Virus record (IMG/VR): IMGVR_UViG_3300010885_006368
Location: 1-21,319 of that record
DNA from: a virus
Direction: 5' to 3' (one strand)
DNA length: 21,319 bases
A program made the position numbers and the translations under genes. Shown piece by piece: positions 5,735 through 13,533 of the stretch. The notes under the pieces were generated by a model, which saw only the letters and a list, made by a program, of their open reading frames with translations, had not been told where the DNA came from and searched no databases. Position 1 is the first letter of the stretch. Every line of letters starts with the position of its first letter.

Positions 5735-7123
5735 ATGCCACAATTAGCTTTTGATAAGTCAGTAAGACGTTTGGACGAGAACGGTATGCTGCACGTTGAT
5801 GAAACTCATATAAGCAAAGCTGTCATTAATCCTTATATGGGATATGAGATACCTAGAAGTGAAGAACTAGGTCTTGATCCCGACAAAGTCTATTATATGT
5901 ACAGAGATGCGGACGAACTAGCTAAATCGGCTGATAGTTTTCGTAATCTACCTGTGCTATCAAAGCACGTTCCAGTATTCGCAGACAAACCACCTAAAGA
6001 CCTAATTATTGGTTCTACAGGATCGGATGTCGAATTTAACTTACCTTATTTGTCAGTATCTCTATCTATATGGGATGAACAAGCGATTAATCTTATTGAA
6101 GCAAATGCTAAGAAAGAATTATCGAGTGCCTATCTATATGATGCAGATATGACTGCTGGTGAAGTTAATGGTGAAAAGTACGATGGTATCATGAGGAACA
6201 TTCGTGGAAATCATGTAGCCGTTGTCGAGTCGGGAAGGGCGGGGCCAGATGTGGTCGTTGCTGATTCTAACCCGTTTTATAATCCTTCATCTATGGAAAC
6301 AGACACGATGAGAATGACCAAAAAAGGCAAAGCACGTTTGACGTTGCTGAAAGCCGCTCTACCGAAGTTGGCACAGGACGCAGCTCTGCCATCATTGGTG
6401 AACGGTAAAACGATAGACGCAAAAAAGATTAAAGCTCTTTATTTAGCTCTTGATGATTCAATGGATCCTGAACAATTAGACAACATCATTGATGCTGTTC
6501 TAGGCGTTGAAGAAGTTGATGCTAATCCTGAAGCTCAAAACTTAGAGCCAACAGAAGCTGGTGTTGGTGACGAGGATGAAGTTGAAGGCGAGAAAGAAAG
6601 CGAAACTGAAGGTTCTCCACATGAGAAACTACATGGCTTTCTAGCTGGTAAAGGTATGGGCGAAGACGATATTGAAACTGCTAAAGGTTTCTTTCCAAGC
6701 ACTGACTGTTCAGATAGCGATGACAACATCGAAGAATCTGAAGAAAGTAAAATGGAAGACAAACCAGTAGAAGATGAAGAAATTATCGACGAAGACCAAG
6801 ACAACAAAGAATGGGGTAAACCAGCAATGGATGCCGCATTAAAAGCTCACGAAGTTAAGCTTACTAAGAAGTTTAAAGAGTTGGAATTGGCTAAAGCTGA
6901 TGTCCGTTCTGTAGTAGGTGATGTTCTGGGTATGGATAGTGCAGAAGAGATTTATAAATTCGCACTTAAATCTAAAAAGATTGCATTTGATGGTGTTAAT
7001 GAACTTGCCGGTTTAAAAGCCGTATTTAAAGCTTCTTTGACGATGGATGCAGTAACTCACAAAACCTTCAGTGGTAAAGTTAAGTCTATGACTGATGCTT
7101 TCCCTGGTCTATCACGTTTCTAA
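5735..7123 (+). CDS. DUF2213 prohead protease/scaffold-like protein
   Basis: A 462-aa protein beginning MPQLAFDKSV. The frame is open back to a TTG at 5720, but the ATG at 5735 has GAAGGA seven bases upstream and is preferred. Residues about 1-180 are the DUF2213 domain and follow the herpesvirus/HK97 prohead-protease pattern: His in LSKHVP (H78), IIGSTG, Ser in KKELSSAY (S130/S131) and NHVAVVESGRAGP (H160). The remaining part (about 180-400) is very acidic with Glu/Asp runs and charged helices, like a scaffold, followed by a folded tail. The likely role is an internal scaffold with self-processing protease, degraded or cleaved during prohead maturation. It sits just before cement and capsid genes, as expected. 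Activity of the Ser/His residues is inferred. Confidence 0.8.
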   Translation: MPQLAFDKSVRRLDENGMLHVDETHISKAVINPYMGYEIPRSEELGLDPDKVYYMYRDADELAKSADSFRNLPVLSKHVPVFADKPPKDLIIGSTGSDVEFNLPYLSVSLSIWDEQAINLIEANAKKELSSAYLYDADMTAGEVNGEKYDGIMRNIRGNHVAVVESGRAGPDVVVADSNPFYNPSSMETDTMRMTKKGKARLTLLKAALPKLAQDAALPSLVNGKTIDAKKIKALYLALDDSMDPEQLDNIIDAVLGVEEVDANPEAQNLEPTEAGVGDEDEVEGEKESETEGSPHEKLHGFLAGKGMGEDDIETAKGFFPSTDCSDSDDNIEESEESKMEDKPVEDEEIIDEDQDNKEWGKPAMDAALKAHEVKLTKKFKELELAKADVRSVVGDVLGMDSAEEIYKFALKSKKIAFDGVNELAGLKAVFKASLTMDAVTHKTFSGKVKSMTDAFPGLSRF

Positions 7124-7132
7124 GGAATATTC

Positions 7133-7684
7133 ATGGGCTTTCAAAACACAGTAAATAATGCACAACCAGTAGGTTTACCAGGCGATTTCGCATCTGAAAA
7201 CCCTGCTCGTCAACTTATCCCTTCATTCGGTATTGCTGGCGGTATTGATACTGCTAATGCTGCCGGTGTAGATTACTTCTTAGTTGGTACTACTGGCGCA
7301 ACTATCGGTCAATTTGCTTGGATTCAAGCTGATACTACTATTACAAGCGTTGGTGTTTCTACTAATGCGCCAGATGGTTTCATCCCACGCAATCAACAAG
7401 GTTTTATATTAACTCAACCTACAGGCGTTACTCCATCTACTGATACCTGGTATGGAATGACTGTTCCTGCTGGTCAAAGCATAACTGTATTTGAATCAGG
7501 AAGCTTTTATGTTAGAGCCACTGTTGCTGGTGCAACTTATGGTCAAAAAGCATTTGCTAAATCAACTGACGGCTCTATCCAATTTGCTGCTGCTGGTGCA
7601 ACTGTAACTGGCTTTGTTGAGACATCATGGGTTTGCCGAGCTACTGTTGCTGTTGGCGAAATCACTATCATTTCTGCGGCTTAA
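7133..7684 (+). CDS. Structural cement / head decoration protein (gp24-like)
   Basis: A 183-aa protein, beta-rich with many Gly, Ala and Thr residues and no charged helices. The N-terminus (MGFQNTVNNAQPVGLPGDFA, then ENPARQLIP) matches the opening typical of capsid cement proteins encoded directly before DUF2184 capsid genes. Such proteins bind the outside of the capsid lattice and stabilise it against DNA pressure. The ATG has AAGGA upstream, and the gene is 9 bp after the DUF2213 gene and 11 bp before the capsid gene. Assignment rests on the N-terminal pattern and the gene order. Confidence 0.75.
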   Translation: MGFQNTVNNAQPVGLPGDFASENPARQLIPSFGIAGGIDTANAAGVDYFLVGTTGATIGQFAWIQADTTITSVGVSTNAPDGFIPRNQQGFILTQPTGVTPSTDTWYGMTVPAGQSITVFESGSFYVRATVAGATYGQKAFAKSTDGSIQFAAAGATVTGFVETSWVCRATVAVGEITIISAA

Positions 7685-7695
7685 GGAGCTTATAA

Positions 7696-8751
7696 ATGGA
7701 CAATTTAGACGTATTAAAAGATTTGATTGGTGTTGTTTATCCAGAAGGCTACGAATTAGCTATGGATTCTGCTGATTATAAAGAAAAAATGATGGCGTTA
7801 GATGCTCAAACTCAAACTGTTACTTATAGCAACAGCGCAATCCCTGCATTCTTAACTACTGTCGTTGATCCTAAAATCATCGAAATCTTAACTACTCCAA
7901 TGAAAGCAGCAGATATTGCTGGTTCTGAAGTTAAGAAAGGTAGCTGGGTAGATACAACTTGGTTGTTCCCTGTTATTGAATCAACTGGTAACGTATCTTC
8001 TTATGGCGATTTCAGCACTACTGGTCGTTCATCTGCAAATGCTAACTGGCCTGAGCGTCAACAACATTTCTATCAAACTGTTACTAAATGGGGCGAAAGG
8101 GAATTAGCTCGCATGGGTCAAGCTCGTATTGACTGGGCATCACGTTTGAACATTGCTTCAGTATTAACTCTGAACAAATTTCAAAACTTGTCTTACTTCT
8201 ACGGTATTAAAGGCTTACAAAACTACGGTATCTTAAACGATCCTTCTTTGTCTGCTCCTTTATCTCCAGGTGTTAAAGCTAACTTTGGTGCATCAGGTAC
8301 TAATGCTTGGTTTACTTCTGCTGGTGCGGTTAACGCAACTGCTTTAGAAGTGTATGCTGACATTCAAGCTGCATTCAAATTGTTGCAAACTCAATCACAA
8401 GGTTTGATTGATCTAAGCACTCCAATGACTTTAGCTATGTCTCCTTCTTCTGAAGTCGCATTAACATTGACTACTCAGTACAATGTTAACGTACAAGACT
8501 TGTTGAAAAAGAACTTCCCTAACTTACTTGTTAAAACTGCACCTGAGTACGCTGGTACTGCTGGTCAGTTGATGCAATTAATTGCAGATGAAGTTGAAGG
8601 TCAACGTACAATGGAAGTTGCTTTCTCTGAAAAGTTAAGAGCGCATCCAGTTATTCTTGATGTTTCTTCTTTCAAACAAAAGAAATCTCAAGGTACTTGG
8701 GGCGCTATTATTTATCGTCCATTCTTAATTTCACAAATGAGCGGTATTTAA
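7696..8751 (+). CDS. Major capsid protein (DUF2184 family)
   Basis: A 351-aa protein of the DUF2184 family, a HK97-fold major head subunit. Family-typical blocks are YSNSAIPAFLTTVVDPKIIE (about 44-63), the WVDTTWLFPVIESTG region (about 84-98), FYQTVTKWGERELARMGQA and a C-terminal WGAIIYRPFLISQMSGI. It has AAGGAG upstream, and its codon choice is uniform, as expected of a highly expressed gene. It is followed 12 bp later by a strong intrinsic terminator, so capsid transcripts largely end here. No N-terminal propeptide is obvious. Confidence 0.93.
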   Translation: MDNLDVLKDLIGVVYPEGYELAMDSADYKEKMMALDAQTQTVTYSNSAIPAFLTTVVDPKIIEILTTPMKAADIAGSEVKKGSWVDTTWLFPVIESTGNVSSYGDFSTTGRSSANANWPERQQHFYQTVTKWGERELARMGQARIDWASRLNIASVLTLNKFQNLSYFYGIKGLQNYGILNDPSLSAPLSPGVKANFGASGTNAWFTSAGAVNATALEVYADIQAAFKLLQTQSQGLIDLSTPMTLAMSPSSEVALTLTTQYNVNVQDLLKKNFPNLLVKTAPEYAGTAGQLMQLIADEVEGQRTMEVAFSEKLRAHPVILDVSSFKQKKSQGTWGAIIYRPFLISQMSGI

Positions 8752-8763
8752 TACTGTACAATG

Positions 8764-8795
8764 GAGTAGAGCCTTAAAAAGCTCTACTCTTTTTT
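8764..8795 (+). terminator. Strong intrinsic terminator after the major capsid gene
   Basis: A perfect 9-bp stem, GAGTAGAGC (8764-8772) with GCTCTACTC (8781-8789), has an 8-nt A-rich loop and is followed directly by six T (8790-8795). No promoter is visible in the 20 bp before the next gene, so downstream tail genes probably depend on readthrough or antitermination. Confidence 0.93.
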
Positions 8796-8815
8796 ATTAA
8801 CTAACGAGAAATAAC

Positions 8816-9148
8816 ATGGCTGGAATAATTAAAATTGGCTGTACTTTGCCACATGGCATTATCTTACATCACAATGATGTAACCGTTGAAATTGCTGGCG
8901 CAAACCAACAAACATCCGAATATTTTAAACTACTTGGTGATTTTGGTATCACTGATGTAGACGCTGACTTCTGGACAGCATGGAAAAAAGCTAACTACGC
9001 TTTCACAGCTTATGTAGTTGGGGCTATTTATGAAGCCACCGATGAAAAGAGCGCTAAAGCTAAAGGCAAAGAACAAGCAACAATAGATACAGGCTTTAAG
9101 CCTTTAGATCCAAGTTCACATGGCGTAGAAGAAGATAAGGGCGAATAA
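8816..9148 (+). CDS. Conserved small phage protein between capsid and neck genes
   Basis: A 110-aa protein. The N-terminal part (IKIGCTLPHGIILH, then VTVEIAGAN) looks like a small beta domain, and the middle has FGITDVDADFWTAWKKAN. The C-terminal 35 residues are charged and probably flexible. Similar small proteins with a K(I/V)GC.LP.G start and a G(I/L)T.V..DF...W motif are commonly encoded at this exact place in DUF2184-type myophages and prophages, but I know of no established function. A minor head or decoration role is possible. It is the first gene after the terminator and its stop overlaps the next start (TAATG). Confidence 0.65.
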   Translation: MAGIIKIGCTLPHGIILHHNDVTVEIAGANQQTSEYFKLLGDFGITDVDADFWTAWKKANYAFTAYVVGAIYEATDEKSAKAKGKEQATIDTGFKPLDPSSHGVEEDKGE

Positions 9149-9552
9149 TGGCTGTCGTTGCGTTTGATTCATTTGGTTTCACGGTGAGATATCCTGAGTT
9201 TCAGGAAGTATCTTCTTTGCAATTAGCAGCCTATTTTATTGATGCTGGTCTGTATTGCGACAATTCAGATCAAAGCAGAATAGTGAATCTTATGCAACGT
9301 CAATCTTTATTATGGATGATGACGGCTCACATAGCTTTCTTAAGTGGGGCTATTGATTGCAACAATGTCAAACCAGTTGGTCGTGTATCGAGCGCAGAAG
9401 AAGGTTCTGTTAAAGCAGAACTGGAATATATGACATTAACAGCAGGGTCAGGGCCATGGTTCCAACAAACACAGTATGGAGCTGCATTCTGGCAAGCTAC
9501 AGCCTCTTTCAGAGGATTTAGATATAAAGTAAGGTCAACACTACCGTGGTAG
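9148..9552 (+). CDS. DUF4054 head-tail connector protein
   Basis: A 134-aa protein of the DUF4054 family: an N-terminal F..RYPEFQEV motif (about 12-21), a helical core and VGRVSSAEEGSVKAELEYM (about 77-95) followed by an aromatic WFQQTQYGAAFWQ segment. These proteins are adaptor or connector proteins that attach below the portal at the neck. The start overlaps the previous stop by one base, with AAGGGCG upstream. The end overlaps the GTG start of the next gene. Confidence 0.8.
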   Translation: MAVVAFDSFGFTVRYPEFQEVSSLQLAAYFIDAGLYCDNSDQSRIVNLMQRQSLLWMMTAHIAFLSGAIDCNNVKPVGRVSSAEEGSVKAELEYMTLTAGSGPWFQQTQYGAAFWQATASFRGFRYKVRSTLPW

Positions 9553-10052
9553 ACTTTTCTAGCTCCTTTGACGCTAAGATAGATGCTTATGCTAAAAACA
9601 TGACTAGCGGAAATGTTGAGATAGGGTTTTTAGGTGGTCACGTTAGTAACAAAGGCATCAACTACGCCACCATTGCTTTCTGGAATGAATTTGGTGTTGC
9701 AGCATCAGGGGCATTATGCCGTTTTTTAGTGGGCGATCACTATATGACTATCCCCCATGCTGGCATCCCATCAAGGCCATTTTTTAGATCAATGATAAGT
9801 AAAGAAAAAGGAACATGGGCTTCTAAGTTAGGTGTGTTATTGAAATCAAATAAGAACACGACACAAAGTTTAAGTTCAATGGGCGCAGATATAAAGGGCG
9901 CGCTACAAGCATCAATACAAAGCTGGACGGAACCAGCTAATGCTCCAATTACAATAGCCAAAAAAGGCTTTGACAATCCTTTAGTTGATACTGGCAATAT
10001 GGGAAACACTGCCATAGAAGTTAAGGTAAACAAAGGGCTGCAAGATGATTAA
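9546..10052 (+). CDS. Tail completion / HK97 gp10-like neck protein
   Basis: A 168-aa protein starting with GTG at 9546, inside the end of the DUF4054 gene. Hallmarks are NVEIGFLGGH, YATIAFWNEFG, GIPSRPFFRSMI (about 75-86), a central helix and NPLVDTGNMGNTAIEVKV at the C-terminus. The IP(S/P)RPFFR and LVDTGxM motifs are characteristic of phage tail-completion proteins of the HK97 gp10 / Mu gpG type, which link head and tail. An insertion carrying GALCRFLVGDHYMTIPHA sits between the two conserved blocks. An in-frame ATG lies at codon 19, but GTG keeps the conserved N-terminal helix and the coupling overlap. Confidence 0.72.
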   Translation: MVDFSSSFDAKIDAYAKNMTSGNVEIGFLGGHVSNKGINYATIAFWNEFGVAASGALCRFLVGDHYMTIPHAGIPSRPFFRSMISKEKGTWASKLGVLLKSNKNTTQSLSSMGADIKGALQASIQSWTEPANAPITIAKKGFDNPLVDTGNMGNTAIEVKVNKGLQDD

Positions 10053-10416
10053 TGTTCGTGGATTGGCTAATAGCGCAACAAGCACTGTTAATAATAATGC
10101 GTATATTACTATTTTAAGCTCTAATGGGTACACCATTGGTGCTGGGCGTAAACAAATACCAACTTACGACCCTATAGTGTCAGGAATGGCGCAGACTCAA
10201 GCATTAGATAATGCAGACCTTGAAAAGATACAAGGTTTAAATATGCAGGGTGTTTACCGCTCATTATACTTGCAAGGAGCATTACACGGTGTTATTAGAA
10301 AGACTGGTGATGGTGGAGACTTAATAAGTTATAATAATCAAAGATGGTTAGTATCAAAAGTTATTGAAACTTGGGATGACTGGACTAAAGTTGTTATCTG
10401 TTTACAGGTTGATTAA
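10045..10416 (+). CDS. Phage neck/collar protein, conserved, 123 aa
   Basis: A 123-aa protein overlapping the preceding gene by 8 bp, with AAAGGG upstream of the ATG. It appears as a small beta-rich domain: YITILSSNGYTIGAGRKQIPTY, then GVYRSLYLQGALHGV and a C-terminal WLVSKVIETWDDWTKVVICLQ. This pattern and the position between the gp10-like protein and the tail terminator match a conserved collar/neck gene of DUF3383-type myophages. It is likely to be head-completion or tail-interface, but I cannot name a characterised homologue. Confidence 0.6.
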   Translation: MINVRGLANSATSTVNNNAYITILSSNGYTIGAGRKQIPTYDPIVSGMAQTQALDNADLEKIQGLNMQGVYRSLYLQGALHGVIRKTGDGGDLISYNNQRWLVSKVIETWDDWTKVVICLQVD

Positions 10417-10418
10417 TT

Positions 10419-10928
10419 ATGACAATGTTTGTTCCTTCCATTACCGTTGACCAAGTTATTGATGCACTAGGAGCTTATATTCAACTATTTACAACTTCTC
10501 AAATTATAAGAGGAGCTGTTAATAGGACGGCAATGCCTTTAAGTCCATTTGTTGAATTAACAGAAGTAACTTCAATTTCTTTAAATAAACCTATTGAAAC
10601 ATATACTGATACAACAGAAATAATATCTGAGCATGTTAAACTTGAAGTTCAAATAGATTTATATGGATGGGAGTTGAGTGATACGGCTAGGGCATTACAT
10701 TCGTCATTTAGGACTATATGGGCTGTTTCACAGCTTCCTGAGTCTATTGTCCCATTGTATTGCACTGAGCCTATAAAGATGCCTATACAGAACGCAGAGG
10801 ATCAGTACGAACAGCGTTGGACAATGACTATATCATTGCAATATAATCCTGATGTAATTGTTCCTCAAACAAGTTTTAATGCACCAGGAACCAATAATCT
10901 AATCCCTGTGGATATAGTTTATAGTTAA
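10419..10928 (+). CDS. Phage neck terminator / tail terminator protein (LIC_12616-like)
   Basis: A 169-aa protein with VDQVIDALGAYIQLF near the N-terminus, a central beta part with FVELTEVTSISLNKPIETY and KLEVQIDLYGWE, and QYEQRWTMTISLQYNP near 128-143. The last motif and the alternating strands resemble tail-terminator-type proteins placed before DUF3383 sheath genes. They cap the tail tube and sheath at the head-proximal end. It begins 2 nt after the preceding stop and ends 36 bp before the sheath start. The assignment is moderately certain and rests on position and general pattern. Confidence 0.65.
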   Translation: MTMFVPSITVDQVIDALGAYIQLFTTSQIIRGAVNRTAMPLSPFVELTEVTSISLNKPIETYTDTTEIISEHVKLEVQIDLYGWELSDTARALHSSFRTIWAVSQLPESIVPLYCTEPIKMPIQNAEDQYEQRWTMTISLQYNPDVIVPQTSFNAPGTNNLIPVDIVYS

Positions 10929-10964
10929 TTTTAGTAACAACCAACAATGTCGGGAGACATAATT

Positions 10965-12491
10965 ATGGCATCATCTATACCAATTTCTAAAGAAGTAACC
11001 GTAATACCTGGTGTTGTAGGTACAGGCGGTAATCCTTTAGCATTAAACACTGTTTTTTTAACTCAAAATACATTAGCACCAAATGAAGCTATATTAAGTT
11101 ATTCAAATGCAACTGATGTAGGAGCGTACTTTGGCACAACATCAGCGGAGTATTTGGCTGCTGTATGTTATTTTGCTGGATTTGATAATGCAAGTAAATT
11201 TCCAAGTACATTATTTATAGCGGGTTATGCAGCTACATCACAACCTGCGTGGTTGCGTGGTATTAACTTAGCTGGTCAACCATTAACGTATTTTACAGCA
11301 TTAAATGGTTCATTGAGTATTGTAATCAATGCTGTAACTTATAGTAATCCCTCTTTAAATTTAGCTTCTGGAACAAGCATTGGTGGCGCAGAATCGACAT
11401 CCATTATAAATCTTATTAAAACAGGATTAGGCTTTACCGGTGGATCAGCTCCAACAATTACTTGGGATTCAATTAGAAGCCAATTTGTTATCACATCGTA
11501 TGCAACTGGGGATGGCGTAACAATAGCTTATGCATCTGGCACATTATCGTCACCATTAGGTGTCGCTGCTGGTATATTAAGTCAAGGTGACAGTATTGAT
11601 ACACCCGCTGATGCAATGAATGATTTGCTTAATTTGTCAAATAATTGGGCTACTTTCATGACAATTTGGGAAACTGTCAACACTGATACAATTCTTTTTG
11701 CACAATGGACTCAAGCCCAAAATGATCGCTATGCCTATATAGTGTGGGATTCTGACATAGGAAACAAAACTGCAAATAACGCCACAACTATTGGTGCTAT
11801 TATCGCAGCGGATACATTTGATGGGACATTAGTTTGTTATGCGCCAACAGGAGGCGTGTATTTAGCAGCAGCCATAGCTGGTTATGCAGCGGCAGTTGAT
11901 TGGAGCGCACTCAATGGCAGGGCTACTCTTAAATTTAGACAGCAATCTGGTTTAGCTAGTTATGTGGGAGAAGTAACTAATATAGCTGATGCCAATGCTG
12001 TATTAAGTAATAATTCTACTTATTTTGGTAGCTATTCTGCTCCAGGTGTTGGCAATAATTACAACATCATTGCTGATGGAGCTATGGGCGGCAGTCGTTT
12101 CGCATGGTTTGATACTTATATTGGTCAGATTTTCCTTAATTCACAACTAGCTCTTTCAATATTTGAGGGTTTACTACAAGTGAATATGGCTCCATACAAT
12201 GACTTAGGCTACAACCTAATTAGAGCGTGGTGTGCTGATCCTATTGAACAGGCATTAAATTGTGGAATCATTAGAACTGGCGTGTCTTTAAGTAATAGCC
12301 AAAAAGCAGCGATTAGCTATAGCGTGGGCAAGGATATTTCTACCCAATTACAAACACAAGGCTATTATCTAAATATTGTTGATGCAACCGCTCAAGAGCG
12401 TGGCGCACGCGTTAGTCCACCAATGAAATTGTATTATATGGATGGCGGTGCGATTCAACAAGTTACCTTAAACTCTATCGTAGTATTATAA
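10965..12491 (+). CDS. Tail sheath protein (DUF3383 family)
   Basis: A 508-aa contractile tail sheath subunit. The frame is open from an ATG at 10947, but the ATG at 10965 gives the family-typical start MASSIPISKEVTVIPGVVGT and has GGGAG eight bases upstream, so 10965 is preferred. Other DUF3383 features are the LFIAGYAATSQPAWLRG region, an inserted beta domain (about 105-195), a conserved C-terminal part with FLNSQLALSIFEGLLQ, DLGYNLIRAWCADPIEQAL and a closing beta strand. Its presence establishes a contractile, myovirus-type tail. It is followed by the tube gene 10 bp later. Confidence 0.92.
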   Translation: MASSIPISKEVTVIPGVVGTGGNPLALNTVFLTQNTLAPNEAILSYSNATDVGAYFGTTSAEYLAAVCYFAGFDNASKFPSTLFIAGYAATSQPAWLRGINLAGQPLTYFTALNGSLSIVINAVTYSNPSLNLASGTSIGGAESTSIINLIKTGLGFTGGSAPTITWDSIRSQFVITSYATGDGVTIAYASGTLSSPLGVAAGILSQGDSIDTPADAMNDLLNLSNNWATFMTIWETVNTDTILFAQWTQAQNDRYAYIVWDSDIGNKTANNATTIGAIIAADTFDGTLVCYAPTGGVYLAAAIAGYAAAVDWSALNGRATLKFRQQSGLASYVGEVTNIADANAVLSNNSTYFGSYSAPGVGNNYNIIADGAMGGSRFAWFDTYIGQIFLNSQLALSIFEGLLQVNMAPYNDLGYNLIRAWCADPIEQALNCGIIRTGVSLSNSQKAAISYSVGKDISTQLQTQGYYLNIVDATAQERGARVSPPMKLYYMDGGAIQQVTLNSIVVL

Positions 12492-12501
12492 AGGATAAAT
12501 C

Positions 12502-12930
12502 ATGGCAACTATAACCTCAGCAGATGCAGTATTTATAATTACTGTGCCTGATATTGCAATTATTCACCAAGTACAAGGCTACGCAGCAGACGCAGCCTTT
12601 GATGTTGGTGAGCAAGACGTAGCACAAAACATTCTAGGTGTTGATGGTAAAAAGTCATCAGGTTGGATTCCACAAATGTACACACAAGCTGTACATTTAC
12701 AAGCAGATAGCCCTAGCGTTAGTGTGTTTGATGCAATTTATCAATTCCAAAATACTAACAAAACTGTCTATTCAATCACTGGAACTGTTACTTATAACGC
12801 AACAGGTAGATCGTATGCCTTACGTAATGGTACTTTAACTTCTTACAAACCCTTACCTGATGCTAAACAAGTATTGCAAGCGCAAGACTTCTCTATCGTT
12901 TGGGAAAAAGTACAACCAGCTTTAATTTAA
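12502..12930 (+). CDS. Tail tube protein (DUF3277 family)
   Basis: A 142-aa protein of the size and pattern of DUF3277 inner tail tube subunits: MATITSADAVFIITVPDI at the N-terminus, GYAADAAFDVGEQDVAQNIL, GVDGKKSSGWIPQMYTQAVHLQ and a C-terminal FSIVWEKVQPAL. The tube runs inside the sheath and conducts DNA. AAGGA lies upstream of the ATG. The gene follows the sheath gene directly and precedes the tail chaperone, which is the invariant order in this phage type. Confidence 0.88.
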   Translation: MATITSADAVFIITVPDIAIIHQVQGYAADAAFDVGEQDVAQNILGVDGKKSSGWIPQMYTQAVHLQADSPSVSVFDAIYQFQNTNKTVYSITGTVTYNATGRSYALRNGTLTSYKPLPDAKQVLQAQDFSIVWEKVQPALI

Positions 12931-12931
12931 T

Positions 12932-13330
12932 ATGAGAAAAACAGTCGATATATTAGGCGTAGGTCGTGACGAAAACAAGGTTTATAGAATAACCGAGTTT
13001 GGTGCTTTCAAAGCTGAAAGAATAGCTATGAGGGGGTTATGGGCTATTGCCGCATCAGGAGTGGAAATTCCTGAAGATATGTCGACTGCTCCACTGGCAA
13101 AGCTCGTTGAAATAGGTATTATGTCTTTGGCAAAAATACCTTTCAACGTAGCTGAGCCTTTATTAATAGAAATGTTAGAGGCTGTCACATTAGTAATGCC
13201 AGACTCTCAGATTAGGAAAATACTGCCTGATGACATTGAGGAATACCGTACTATTCTTAAATTGAGAAAGGAAATTATTTCTCTACATATTGATTTTTTT
13301 TTCGAAAACGAAGTCCAGATTACGGAATAG
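12932..13330 (+). CDS. Tail assembly chaperone, zero-frame product (gpG analogue)
   Basis: A 132-aa, mostly helical protein located between tube and tape measure, where myo- and siphophages encode tail assembly chaperones. It starts with a small beta part (KVYRITEFGAFKAERIAMRG), then helices rich in Leu/Ile/Met. Near its end lies a run of nine T (13294-13302) read as Asp-Phe-Phe-Phe, after which the zero frame stops within nine codons. The -1 frame continues for 76 codons up to and into the tape measure gene, so this is the short form of a G/GT-type pair. The start is 1 nt after the tube stop and has no strong Shine-Dalgarno. Confidence 0.8.
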   Translation: MRKTVDILGVGRDENKVYRITEFGAFKAERIAMRGLWAIAASGVEIPEDMSTAPLAKLVEIGIMSLAKIPFNVAEPLLIEMLEAVTLVMPDSQIRKILPDDIEEYRTILKLRKEIISLHIDFFFENEVQITE

Positions 13331-13533
13331 GTTTACCGGGTAAAACTGTTGAACCTCACAAGCTGGTGGCCTGTGTAAACATACCGGGCATCCATGCGAG
13401 TTTAATAACCAATAAGCTTGCAACATTACATGAATTACAAGAAGTATATAGCGCGGAAGATGCGTATGATATGCTTGAAATGCTTACAGTTAATTTTCAT
13501 AACGATAGGATAGTTCATGGCAACCGTACTTGA
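12932..13533 (+). CDS. Tail assembly chaperone, frameshifted long form (gpGT analogue)
   Basis: This is the fusion made if ribosomes slip -1 at the T tract (12932..13303 joined to 13303..13533). It would be about 200 aa: 124 zero-frame residues plus 76 from the -1 frame. The extension reads RKRSPDYGIGLPGKT, continues through ACVNIPGIHASLIT and ends with EVYSAEDAYDMLEMLTVNF then HNDRIVHGNRT. The AEDAYDMLE(M/I)L segment is typical of C-terminal T domains of tail chaperones. The extension has no start codon of its own before residue 57, is open throughout and ends 17 bp inside the tape measure gene. In lambda-type systems the long form bridges tail subunits and tape measure. Confidence 0.72.
13294..13303 (+). 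promoter_or_regulatory. Probable -1 ribosomal frameshift site (T9C slippery tract)
   Basis: In the zero frame the tract reads GAT TTT TTT TTC, giving the X XXY YYZ heptamers T TTT TTT (13294-13300) and T TTT TTC (13297-13303). Slippage by -1 at either gives the same fusion, ...DFFF-RKRSPDYG.... A run of nine T could also support transcriptional slippage. No strong pseudoknot was found; only a small hairpin (13332-13344) lies downstream. Confidence 0.75.

Noticed and set aside
10947-10964. ATG at 10947 as the sheath start
   Set aside because: The six extra codons contain the Shine-Dalgarno of the better start at 10965, which gives the family-typical MASSIPIS N-terminus.
13332-13344. Stem-loop stimulating the frameshift (TTTAC/GTAAA)
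   Set aside because: It is only 5 bp, AT-rich and about 29 nt past the slippery tract, so too weak and distant to claim as a stimulator.
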